DNA of 5,979 bases, taken from Bacteroidota bacterium (GTDB lineage Bacteria > Bacteroidota > Bacteroidia > Bacteroidales > UBA10428). A program made the translations under genes and the position numbers. Each line of letters starts with the position of its first letter. The stretch's first letter is position 1. Positions 1 through 5,979 of this stretch are shown here, piece after piece. The stretch is taken from contig JAHEEB010000301.1 in the NCBI GenBank assembly GCA_024640925.1, positions 1-5,979 of the forward strand. Reading direction: 5' to 3'. The notes under the pieces are model-generated. The model did no database searches and had not been told where the DNA came from. It was given only the letters and a program-made list of their open reading frames with translations.

Positions 1-2000
1 TTCGCACCATATTTTTCTGTCATCCAGGATATCGTATTCGTATATGTCTGATTTATTATATCTTTCAACGATTCAATATTTTGTGTATTTATATTATCAA
101 ACCATGGCGAATTCTTATTTTCCAACAAGTTAAAAATAGAAACCTGGTACAATGCATCGTTTTGTATAAATTGCTCATACAACTCTCCCATTTCATCTTT
201 AAAAACATTATCAAGCAACCTGTACTGAAAAGCTTCTAGCACGGAGGGTTGAATCTGTTCTTTATCCATGGCGCAATTCCAGGTTCTCAATTGCTTATAA
301 ACACTCAACCCGGTACTATTCATCGTGGAAGTATCAAGAAGCGTAAAGAATTCAACTTTTATACGTTCTGCAAACTTTGACCGAAAGTCGTTTTGCATTG
401 CCCTAAAATCGTTGACAGAGAGTTTATCTTTTGAATCAAGCATCTCCCTGATGCGTTCTATCCTATATGGCACAGAATACCAGGTACCAATATGATATGG
501 GTATTCATCGTTTACTGTACGATTATTTGCTGATGAAACATATCCTCTTGATGGGTTGTATTCATAAGGTAATTCATCGAAAGGAATAAGTCCTTTCCAA
601 TCATATTCGTCGATCCACCCGGGCAATACCTTAAAAACAGCATCGCGTTTACGAATCGGGACTCCTGCACAAGAGTACATGCCTATGTTCCCTTTACAAT
701 CGCCATAGACAATATTTTGACTTATGGTTCGAAATGTTCTGAACGATTCTTTGAACTCGTTCCAGTTGTGTGCCCTGTTTACTTTATATATACTGAGAAT
801 TTCATTACTTGGTTCATCACCAACCCATCGAACGGTTAATACTTTATCTTTAATACCTTTGAACTGCGAAACCACTGGTCCCCGATGATTGATTCTATAA
901 ATCCTGTCATACGTTTTACCACTTTTACTTTTAATTTTTTCGTGAACTACCTTAAAATTTTGCCATTTTCCATTAAACAGGTATTGATTAGAATCTTCGG
1001 GATTTATTTTTTCTTCGTAAAAATCAAGATTATCAACATATGTATTTGTCATTCCCCAGGCTATACTATCGTTATGTCCGACAATAACCATGGGCTGGCC
1101 TGGTAATACAAGTCCGCTGACATTCAGTTCGCCTTCCACTACCTGGTGCATTTGTAACCATATCCCAGGAACGCTAAAAGAAAGATGCATGTCGTTTGCA
1201 ACAATCGGAAACCCGTTAGCACTTTTCTTTCCGGATACTGCCCAATTATTACTTCCGCAAAAAATATCGAGACCCAGATTGTCTAGCTTGTTCATTTCTT
1301 TTATCCGGTTATGAGAAATAAGCAATGTGTCGTTCTGGTAAAAAACCACCTGTTTGTAACGTTCAAGCTGAGGAAGTATCTCGGCAAATCTTGCACTATC
1401 CAGCTTTTGTTGCAATCCGGTTAAAATAATCTCATTCCAGCCAGCTTTCAAATCCCAGGCCATAAAACCTATGAGGTTTAATGATTGATAGGGTTCCCAT
1501 TTTTGAGGCTCATAGCCAAGCAGAAAAAACTCGAGAGGATAATTTCCTTTGTAATTGCTGATATATTGATTAACTCCATCGGAAAAAGCCTCGAGTGTTT
1601 CAATGATCTTGGGGGAACATGTGTCAAGAATATGTTGAGACTTTTCATTAAACCGCAAGGAGCGCATCAACAAGTCAATTTCAACGTAATCTTCGCCAAA
1701 AATTTCGGAGAGATGCCCCATGGTTGCCCTTCGAAGCAAATCCATCTGCCACATTCTCTCTTCTGCCATCAGATATCCAACAACCTTATATAAATCGGAT
1801 TGTGACTTTGCAAAAATATGCGGTGTACCAAAATTATCTCTGTAAACCTGCACAGAATCAATCAGCCCGCTAAGTTGTATATTTGCCGAATAATCCGGTA
1901 ACCCTTGTTTTGCCTTCTTTCTGGAATATATATAGCCAATCAGCACAATTATAACCAATAACAATAAGAAGGTATACAGGATTTTTCGCAGGTTTTTCAT
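1..2000 (-). CDS. Penicillin acylase family protein (Ntn hydrolase), C-terminus cut off by the window edge
   Basis: The frame stays open from the ATG at 2000 to the left edge, giving 666 complete codons; family members are usually near 800 residues, so the C-terminal part is missing. Residues 8-24 form a hydrophobic membrane anchor or uncleaved signal, which places the enzyme in the periplasm. The alpha-chain part shows RDNFGTPHI (54-62) and QMDLLRR (85-91). GSNNWAVSG contains the expected autocleavage site between Gly249 and Ser250, and Ser250 would become the N-terminal nucleophile of the beta chain. His272 (beta position 23) and the SANN motif with Asn492/Asn493 (beta 243/244) match the oxyanion and catalytic positions known from cephalosporin and penicillin acylases. 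VDNLD (322-326) resembles the calcium-binding loop. An in-frame TAA six codons upstream and the N-terminal anchor support this start. The substrate cannot be read from the sequence: penicillin-type amides, acyl-homoserine lactones and other N-acyl compounds are all possible. The family is certain, the substrate unknown. Confidence 0.96.
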   Translation of the reverse strand, partial: MKNLRKILYTFLLLLVIIVLIGYIYSRKKAKQGLPDYSANIQLSGLIDSVQVYRDNFGTPHIFAKSQSDLYKVVGYLMAEERMWQMDLLRRATMGHLSEIFGEDYVEIDLLMRSLRFNEKSQHILDTCSPKIIETLEAFSDGVNQYISNYKGNYPLEFFLLGYEPQKWEPYQSLNLIGFMAWDLKAGWNEIILTGLQQKLDSARFAEILPQLERYKQVVFYQNDTLLISHNRIKEMNKLDNLGLDIFCGSNNWAVSGKKSANGFPIVANDMHLSFSVPGIWLQMHQVVEGELNVSGLVLPGQPMVIVGHNDSIAWGMTNTYVDNLDFYEEKINPEDSNQYLFNGKWQNFKVVHEKIKSKSGKTYDRIYRINHRGPVVSQFKGIKDKVLTVRWVGDEPSNEILSIYKVNRAHNWNEFKESFRTFRTISQNIVYGDCKGNIGMYSCAGVPIRKRDAVFKVLPGWIDEYDWKGLIPFDELPYEYNPSRGYVSSANNRTVNDEYPYHIGTWYSVPYRIERIREMLDSKDKLSVNDFRAMQNDFRSKFAERIKVEFFTLLDTSTMNSTGLSVYKQLRTWNCAMDKEQIQPSVLEAFQYRLLDNVFKDEMGELYEQFIQNDALYQVSIFNLLENKNSPWFDNINTQNIESLKDIINQTYTNTISWMTEKYGA

Positions 2001-2033
2001 TGCTATATTTTTAGGTTAATTCCTTATTAATAC

Positions 2034-2057
2034 CACGCTTTTATTTGTCAAAGCGTG
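2034..2057. other. Hairpin-forming inverted repeat between the EEP gene and the acylase gene
   Basis: CACGCTTT (2034-2041) and AAAGCGTG (2050-2057) form a perfect 8-bp stem with an 8-nt loop. It lies just after the EEP stop codon and 34 nt before the acylase start. On the minus strand no T-run follows, so it is not a classical intrinsic terminator. It could be a weak terminator, an mRNA-stabilising stem or a protein-binding site. A weak promoter-like pair overlaps it on the minus strand: TTTG at 2049-2052, then 19 nt, then TAATAAGG at 2022-2029. The second element matches the Bacteroidota TAnnTTTG consensus poorly, so I do not call it a promoter. Confidence 0.4.
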
Positions 2058-2070
2058 TCTTAGACATTCT

Positions 2071-3144
2071 TTATAAATCTTTCTTCAACCTGAATTGCAA
2101 AACGACTGGTTGATGGTCGGAATATTTGAAATCACAAGGTTGTGTTTTGCAGCTTAAAATCTCAATATTTTCTGATGCTAAGAAAAAGTCGATAATAGAC
2201 ACACCGTTTTTCGTCTTATCAAAGGGCATGTCTAACCAACGGTCTGTGGGATTTAATGAATCATAAGCAAACTGCCAGCCCCGTTGACAAAAGTCGGCAG
2301 GAATTTTCATGAGGTGGATTGTATCGAAAACATAACCATCAATATGTGTTTTAATATTGGGTGGCGACTGGTTCCAATCGCCTCCGACAACGAAGTAATT
2401 TCCTTTCTGATCTTCCTCCATCAATAATTTTTGTAAATAATCCAATTGTTTTTTCCTGATGGATCCTTCGTCATATGCTTCAAAATGAGTGTTTATCAGA
2501 ATCAATTCTTTATTACTGTTCTTAATTTTATATCTGTTAACAATCATACACCTATCGAGCAAAAACAGATTTTTAGGCCAGGAATATTGACCAGGCAGGG
2601 AATATCGTGATGATAAGGTTGGTATATATTCAGAAAAGAGCATAATTCCCGATTCTACTTTTCCCATGGGTTCCATCAGTGGCAAGGGTACAAATTTCAC
2701 CTTGAAATTAAAGGCAAAAAAAGGATAATAACCAGGCAAACTCACATTTAGCTTATTCCTCTGATCGATGTTATAACTCCTTTTCGAATTAACATCAACC
2801 TCTTGCAGAAATACAAAATCGATACTGTCATTATTCTGGAGCCATTGAGTTATCATACCCAGGTTGCGGTTACTATTCATAAGGGAATCGCGCATACGAA
2901 TCCCTCCGTCGTAGAAAAAATCCATGTTTGAACCAAGACCGAAATAACCGACATTCCAGGTAAGTGCAGAAAACACAACCGTATTGTCCACAAAGAATCC
3001 CTGATCCAACGAACTGATATTCTCTTTCTCCCTGGGGTTATATTTCGTAACCATTCCAATGAGGATAACAATTACCAGATACAAAACAGGAACTAATACT
3101 ATTGTTATTACGCCAATTCTGAATCCTTTTTTCAAGCCAGCCAT
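2071..3144 (-). CDS. Membrane-anchored endonuclease/exonuclease/phosphatase (EEP) family protein
   Basis: This 357-residue protein has a short basic N-terminus, one membrane segment (about 9-32) and then a full EEP (DNase I-like) domain from about residue 56 to the end. The metal and catalytic motifs are all present in the usual order: TWN with Asn64, LQEVD with Glu115, NTH with His220, GGDWNQ with Asp256 and Asn258, IID with Asp319, and the terminal SDHQPV with Asp343 and His344. The domain therefore looks active as a Mg-dependent phosphodiesterase or phosphatase, probably facing the periplasm. The segment KVESGIMLF (162-170) followed by a Pro/Trp-rich stretch (184-190) is, from memory, typical of a Bacteroidota-specific EEP branch. 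EEP enzymes cleave DNA, RNA, phospholipids or inositol phosphates, and the substrate here is not determined. The start lies 11 nt after the stop of the lipoprotein gene with only an A/T-rich leader between them, so the two are very likely co-transcribed. Confidence 0.93.
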   Translation of the reverse strand: MAGLKKGFRIGVITIVLVPVLYLVIVILIGMVTKYNPREKENISSLDQGFFVDNTVVFSALTWNVGYFGLGSNMDFFYDGGIRMRDSLMNSNRNLGMITQWLQNNDSIDFVFLQEVDVNSKRSYNIDQRNKLNVSLPGYYPFFAFNFKVKFVPLPLMEPMGKVESGIMLFSEYIPTLSSRYSLPGQYSWPKNLFLLDRCMIVNRYKIKNSNKELILINTHFEAYDEGSIRKKQLDYLQKLLMEEDQKGNYFVVGGDWNQSPPNIKTHIDGYVFDTIHLMKIPADFCQRGWQFAYDSLNPTDRWLDMPFDKTKNGVSIIDFFLASENIEILSCKTQPCDFKYSDHQPVVLQFRLKKDL

Positions 3145-3155
3145 CTACAAAATTT

Positions 3156-3476
3156 TTAATTCATTTTCTCAACTATCTGAAGACCTCTGTTTTTTATCTC
3201 TGCACAAATTTCTGATGGTTCAATTTGTGACTTGTTAACATGAACGATGATAATAGAATCCTTTTTATTAAAATAAATTTTTTCGATAGCTTGAAGTTTA
3301 AACTGCATTTTAAGAACAGAATCGGCAATCAGACTATCGTTTAAACCTATTACCTTGTATTTGAGCATTACCAGGTTACTATCCATCTGACCTTCTGGAA
3401 CGATGGGTTCACTTTTTTGATTTTTACAGGCAATAGCTGCGAAAACAATGAGGCTAATAATAAGATACTTTTTCAT
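3156..3476 (-). CDS. Small lipoprotein with an HMA-like (ferredoxin-like fold) domain lacking the metal-binding CxxC
   Basis: The 106-residue product begins with a lipoprotein signal: two lysines, a hydrophobic stretch and the lipobox-like AIAC, with Cys17 as the expected lipidated residue. After a short polar linker, residues 36-106 align by eye with the heavy-metal-associated (HMA) domain pattern: a first strand ending at Gly44, a helix containing Val54, the strand IEKIYF (64-69), the strand SIIIVHV (74-80), a helix with EICAEI (89-94), and a last strand near LQIVE (99-103). The spacing from Gly44 to Val54 equals that of the classic GMTCxxC loop, but the cysteine positions hold Asp47 and Ile50, so copper or zinc binding in the usual way is not expected. 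The gene lies 50 nt after the YD-repeat gene and 11 nt before the EEP gene. The lipoprotein call is firm. The HMA-like fold is an inference from pattern, and the function is unknown. Confidence 0.85.
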   Translation of the reverse strand: MKKYLIISLIVFAAIACKNQKSEPIVPEGQMDSNLVMLKYKVIGLNDSLIADSVLKMQFKLQAIEKIYFNKKDSIIIVHVNKSQIEPSEICAEIKNRGLQIVEKMN

Positions 3477-3526
3477 AGTGCAAATTTTTAATGCAAGATA
3501 GTAATTTGAACATGAATTTGCTAGTA

Positions 3527-4384
3527 TTACTCATAACTGTATTTATAACATTTTTTCATTCTGCCCTGCATATCAAATTCCGTTTCGGCTGCGAGCATTC
3601 CGTTATTGTTGTATTGATACGAATGTGCCTCCACCTGTGATTTGTCGGAAAATACCCGGAGTATTTTTATTAACTGCCCTTCGGAATTATAAATATATTC
3701 CAGTGTATACAGTTTAAGTCCTTTCGGATTAAAAAAATCTTCTGATTTTATTTTATCTCCCTGGTATGAAATCTTCCTTTTAGTCTTCAATAAAGATTCC
3801 CCGTCATATTCATCCACGCTTATAAGTTTGCCTGTATCTATTTGGGAATAATGCCACACGACCTTTCTTGAAACCATTTCCGGGGAAGAAAATTCAATTT
3901 CACAGATAGAATTTTCTTCTTCCTTAATCTGAAAAATCGTCTTACTAATTATGTAGTCAAACTGATCGTAAAGACTTTTCTCCAGCATTCTTCCCTTATA
4001 ATCATACTTATAATCAGTCCGCCCGGATATGGTTCCGGTAGGATGGAATTCCATTTCGCGCTGTGGTAATCCTGATTTAGAGTATTGATAAATAACTATA
4101 GCCTTCTTTCTTCCGGCATCATCGAGATATTCGATTTCGTTTGGGGTTCCATCCGGATTAAATTTCACATAGCGCTCGCAATAACCTTGTGGTGCACTAC
4201 TCGTATTTATAACAGGTATTTTAATATCTCGTCTGTATTTAATCCCCGCTTTTGTCCGTTTGTTGCACTCGCTCTTGAAAACCTGAAATTCGATACCGGT
4301 CTTCGGAACATTAAATTGTGCTTCTGTGTCGTGGCAATAAACAATAAAAAACAAGATAAGAAACCTGGCTAATCTTTTCTTCAT
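3527..4384 (-). CDS. Secreted protein with YD/RHS-like repeats
   Basis: Read from the ATG at 4384 this is a 285-residue protein. Residues 1-22 form a Sec signal peptide (KKR start, hydrophobic core, likely cleavage after TEA, before Gln23). The mature part contains degenerate repeats of an aromatic-x-Tyr strand followed by a Gly turn, for example YKYDYKGRML (125-134), YIYNSEGQLI (230-239) and YQYNNNGMLA (256-265), plus turns such as NPDG, HPTG and NPKG. This is the pattern of YD/RHS-type beta-hairpin repeats found in surface proteins. It lacks the size, core motif and toxin tail of true RHS proteins, so a small carbohydrate-binding or structural envelope role is more likely. An in-frame TTG at 4408 would add eight residues (LEYFAIK after the start) ahead of the KKR signal start, and that TTG lies inside the probable -7 promoter box, so ATG 4384 is preferred. 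The last repeat ends abruptly at YKYSYE. I do not recognise a named family. Confidence 0.85.
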   Translation of the reverse strand: MKKRLARFLILFFIVYCHDTEAQFNVPKTGIEFQVFKSECNKRTKAGIKYRRDIKIPVINTSSAPQGYCERYVKFNPDGTPNEIEYLDDAGRKKAIVIYQYSKSGLPQREMEFHPTGTISGRTDYKYDYKGRMLEKSLYDQFDYIISKTIFQIKEEENSICEIEFSSPEMVSRKVVWHYSQIDTGKLISVDEYDGESLLKTKRKISYQGDKIKSEDFFNPKGLKLYTLEYIYNSEGQLIKILRVFSDKSQVEAHSYQYNNNGMLAAETEFDMQGRMKKCYKYSYE

Positions 4385-4557
4385 TTTAATGGCAAAGTAT
4401 TCGAGCAAATGTAAAAAATATTAATGCAAGCTTTGTTTTAATTCATCTACAAAGTTTTCAAAGTTTTACACAATGTTCACAAAGCATTGTGTTTATAAAA
4501 AAAATGAATCTGTTTAACAAAAATTAGTCTTTGGACATCTTCATGAAGAAAGAAACA
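4385..4557. other. Intergenic region with clustered short inverted and direct repeats
   Basis: This 173-nt gap is the longest non-coding stretch in the window. It contains a perfect stem-loop ACACAATG/CATTGTGT (4468-4475 and 4485-4492, 9-nt loop), a 9-bp tandem duplication CAAAGTTTT (4450-4458 and 4459-4467), a run of eight A on the plus strand (4497-4504), and a 12-bp palindrome TCTTCATGAAGA (4538-4549) close to the upstream gene's stop. On the minus strand no GC-rich stem sits directly before the T-run, so no classical terminator can be called. No convincing open reading frame or RNA gene is visible. Confidence 0.6.
4406..4413 (-). promoter_or_regulatory. Candidate Bacteroidota -7 promoter box for the YD-repeat gene
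   Basis: On the minus strand the sequence TACATTTG matches the Bacteroidota primary sigma factor consensus TAnnTTTG exactly. It ends 21 nt before the ATG at 4384, so transcription would begin near 4399 with a short leader. The only upstream TTG that could act as the -33 element (4427-4429) is 13 nt away, closer than the roughly 19-21 nt expected. That weakens the call. Confidence 0.4.
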
Positions 4558-4570
4558 TCACTTTCTTTCT
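4547..4570. repeat. Inverted repeat spanning the stop codon of the transglutaminase-like gene
   Basis: AGAAAGAAA (4547-4555) and TTTCTTTCT (4562-4570) are perfect 9-nt inverted arms around a 6-nt loop containing the TGA stop (4558-4560 on the minus strand). On the transcript the 3' arm is U-rich, but the stem has only two G-C pairs, so terminator strength would be low. The left arm overlaps the palindrome at 4538-4549, so the two structures could be mutually exclusive. Confidence 0.4.
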
Positions 4571-5979
4571 CTTAAATCAATCCATAAAGCTTCGTCGTTT
4601 TTTATCAGAAGTCCGAACGGATTAAGGGCATCTTTTGAAAGTATTGTACCATTTCCTTTTTTAACAGCATCAAAAAAGTAGGGTTTACCATCTATTTCTG
4701 CATAAGCAATAACGTGATTAAACTGGTGAAGGTTAAAATATGAAGTATCAAGGATCTCCTTGTCGAATGTGCTGATCAAAACTGGATAGGCTTTTATTCC
4801 TCCGGCCTTTAGAAGGTTAATTAAAATGAAATTAATTTCACTGCTCGATCCATAATGCTTTTTAAATGGTCTGGACAGGCTTGTGTTCAGATTTTTCTTT
4901 TCAGGGAAAATTCTGTTGATGAAGGCAACAATTTTTATAGGTATTCCGCTGTTCACAAAAACCCGATAGGTACTATCCCATACCATTCGCGAGCTGACAA
5001 AATTATAAATAACAATTGCTTTTTTTTCTTCATCGGAAAAACCCGAAGTCATTTTTTGTATGCTATCATTCAAACCCAGACTGATGAGTAGCGGAGGTCC
5101 AAAATTAGACTCTTTCATCAAATCTTTGGAAATCTCATTCATCTCTGGCTTATGGTACAATATATAGCCAACATTTTTCAATGTATTGCTTTTCTCTGCC
5201 TTATCTAAATATTTATAAGATGGATCAATTGCTTTAAAGATATCTTCCATATTTGGCAGTGCAAATTTTCGTGAAGCAAAATCAAGCATTGGCTTAATAT
5301 ACATTCGTTCACCAGGAGTCTGATTTGAATAGGCAGGAATATGGGTTTTTACATATCTCTGCTTATTTGCCATATAATTTAAACTGCCATTTGAATAAGA
5401 AATAATTGCAACTTCAGAATCTTGCTCCGAAACATCTAAATATTCGCAATTATATACCCGGGCACTATAATCAATATACAAAGGAGATGTAATTCTCAAC
5501 TCGTTGTGAATAACAGGAATTTCCTTTTGCATGAACCAGATTGGAAGATTGACCATTTCTATGGTTGGAATAGTAATTTCGTACTCAATAACAGAACCTA
5601 CTTTCACATCAGGAAAATGAAAGGTAATTTCGGTGGAATAATCGGTGGAATATTCTTTGGTAAGAATCGTCTTATGTTTAAGCTTCGACTTATTCAATTT
5701 TCCATCGGTTCCTATATTTATCGTTTGAGCCCTTAAATCAAAGCTATTAGAATACTTATAATAAGTAGCCCTTGTAAGGTCGTAAAACGGAATAGTTTGG
5801 GTTGCGTATTTCAGGCCTTCTTCCGAAAGAATTTTAATCCGAAGGTGCCTCGAAAAATTAAGTAAAACTCTTCCGCTCATGCCATCGAAATAGTAACTCC
5901 CGTAATCGCATAATATCACTGCAGGAGCATTCTCATAGTTATTCAGGTTGATTTCCTCTTCGGTCAGCTTACCGTAATG
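4558..5979 (-). CDS. DUF3857 and transglutaminase-like domain protein, N-terminus beyond the window; probable pseudo-enzyme
   Basis: The frame is open to the right edge, giving 473 visible residues and no start. The GTG at 5917-5919 is an internal Val in APAVILCDYGS, a typical early DUF3857 strand, so it is not the start. DUF3857 covers roughly visible residues 15-200; segments include FPDVKVGSVIEYE (102-114 from that Val) and LPIWFMQ. A transglutaminase-like core follows to the end. QFNHV supplies the His (visible residue 422, codon 4714-4716) and YFFDAV the Asp (visible residue 437), but the expected Cys position in GSSSE is Ser (visible residue 379, codon 4843-4845). Thiol chemistry is therefore unlikely. 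About 20 extra residues precede GSSSE, and the protein stops right after WIDLRERK, where related proteins usually continue with a further C-terminal domain. Such proteins are normally exported. Their role is poorly understood; a structural or peptide-binding role in the envelope is plausible. The family call is firm, the function is not. Confidence 0.9.
   Translation of the reverse strand, partial: HYGKLTEEEINLNNYENAPAVILCDYGSYYFDGMSGRVLLNFSRHLRIKILSEEGLKYATQTIPFYDLTRATYYKYSNSFDLRAQTINIGTDGKLNKSKLKHKTILTKEYSTDYSTEITFHFPDVKVGSVIEYEITIPTIEMVNLPIWFMQKEIPVIHNELRITSPLYIDYSARVYNCEYLDVSEQDSEVAIISYSNGSLNYMANKQRYVKTHIPAYSNQTPGERMYIKPMLDFASRKFALPNMEDIFKAIDPSYKYLDKAEKSNTLKNVGYILYHKPEMNEISKDLMKESNFGPPLLISLGLNDSIQKMTSGFSDEEKKAIVIYNFVSSRMVWDSTYRVFVNSGIPIKIVAFINRIFPEKKNLNTSLSRPFKKHYGSSSEINFILINLLKAGGIKAYPVLISTFDKEILDTSYFNLHQFNHVIAYAEIDGKPYFFDAVKKGNGTILSKDALNPFGLLIKNDEALWIDLRERK

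Noticed and set aside
885..1793. Plus-strand open frames at 885-1106, 1090-1314 and 1485-1793
   Set aside because: They lie wholly inside the acylase gene, whose minus-strand frame carries clear family motifs throughout. Their products have no recognisable domains.
3527..4384. An RHS toxin or polymorphic toxin
   Set aside because: The protein is only 285 residues, has a plain Sec signal, lacks the RHS core motif and a C-terminal toxin domain, and has no immunity-like gene next to it.
4406..4408. TTG as the start codon of the YD-repeat gene
   Set aside because: It would place eight extra residues before a normal signal peptide start, and it lies within the probable -7 box TACATTTG. ATG at 4384 gives a standard signal peptide.
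4468..4504. An intrinsic terminator made of the 4468-4492 stem and the A-run at 4497-4504
   Set aside because: On the plus strand the run after the stem is A, not T, and no gene reads in that direction. On the minus strand the T-run comes before the stem rather than after it.
4085..5736. Plus-strand open frames at 4085-4372, 4855-5091 and 5506-5736, and the minus-strand frame 2877-3071
   Set aside because: All are contained in strongly supported coding sequences in another frame and have no family motifs.
5917..5919. GTG as the start codon of the transglutaminase-like gene
   Set aside because: The frame is open for all 20 codons upstream to the window edge, and these encode a sensible family-like sequence (KLTEEEINLNNYENAPA). 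The GTG is an internal Val and no signal peptide follows it.
1..5979. A mobile element, CRISPR array or defence island
   Set aside because: No transposase, integrase, regularly spaced repeats, tRNA or known defence gene is seen. All five genes look like ordinary envelope genes with similar base composition.

Overview
The window looks like chromosomal DNA from a Bacteroidota species, probably free-living. The evidence is an AT-rich composition, start codons without Shine-Dalgarno sequences (A/T-rich leaders instead), a TAnnTTTG-type promoter box, and protein families with a Bacteroidota flavour: a DUF3857/transglutaminase-like protein, a membrane-anchored endonuclease/exonuclease/phosphatase (EEP) protein with LQEVD, GGDWNQ and SDHQPV motifs, a small lipoprotein, and a penicillin-acylase-family Ntn hydrolase. 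Assignment below phylum is not possible from this sequence.

All five genes are on the minus strand, so the window reads right to left. From 5979 to 4558 is the 3' part of a DUF3857/transglutaminase-like protein whose start lies off the right edge. A 173-nt gap (4385-4557) holds several inverted and direct repeats and a likely -7 promoter box. Next is a secreted protein with YD/RHS-like repeats (4384-3527). A 50-nt gap leads to a small lipoprotein with an HMA-like fold that lacks the metal-binding cysteines (3476-3156). Eleven bases later begins the EEP protein (3144-2071). A 70-nt gap with a hairpin then leads to a penicillin-acylase-family enzyme (2000 to the left edge), which lacks its C-terminus because the window ends. 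There is no gene-free stretch longer than 173 bases and no sign of tRNA, rRNA, CRISPR or insertion sequences.

All five products appear to be exported or anchored in the envelope: two N-terminal membrane anchors, one Sec signal peptide, one lipoprotein, and one family that is normally exported. The lipoprotein and EEP genes are almost certainly co-transcribed. The YD-repeat gene and the acylase may belong to the same transcript or have their own promoters. No shared pathway can be named.

I do not see a clear new multi-gene system. The most interesting points are two domains that keep their fold but seem to have lost their chemistry: the transglutaminase-like core has Ser where the catalytic Cys is expected, and the HMA-like lipoprotein has Asp and Ile in place of CxxC. 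The transglutaminase-like protein also ends unusually early and carries an insertion just before its active-site region.
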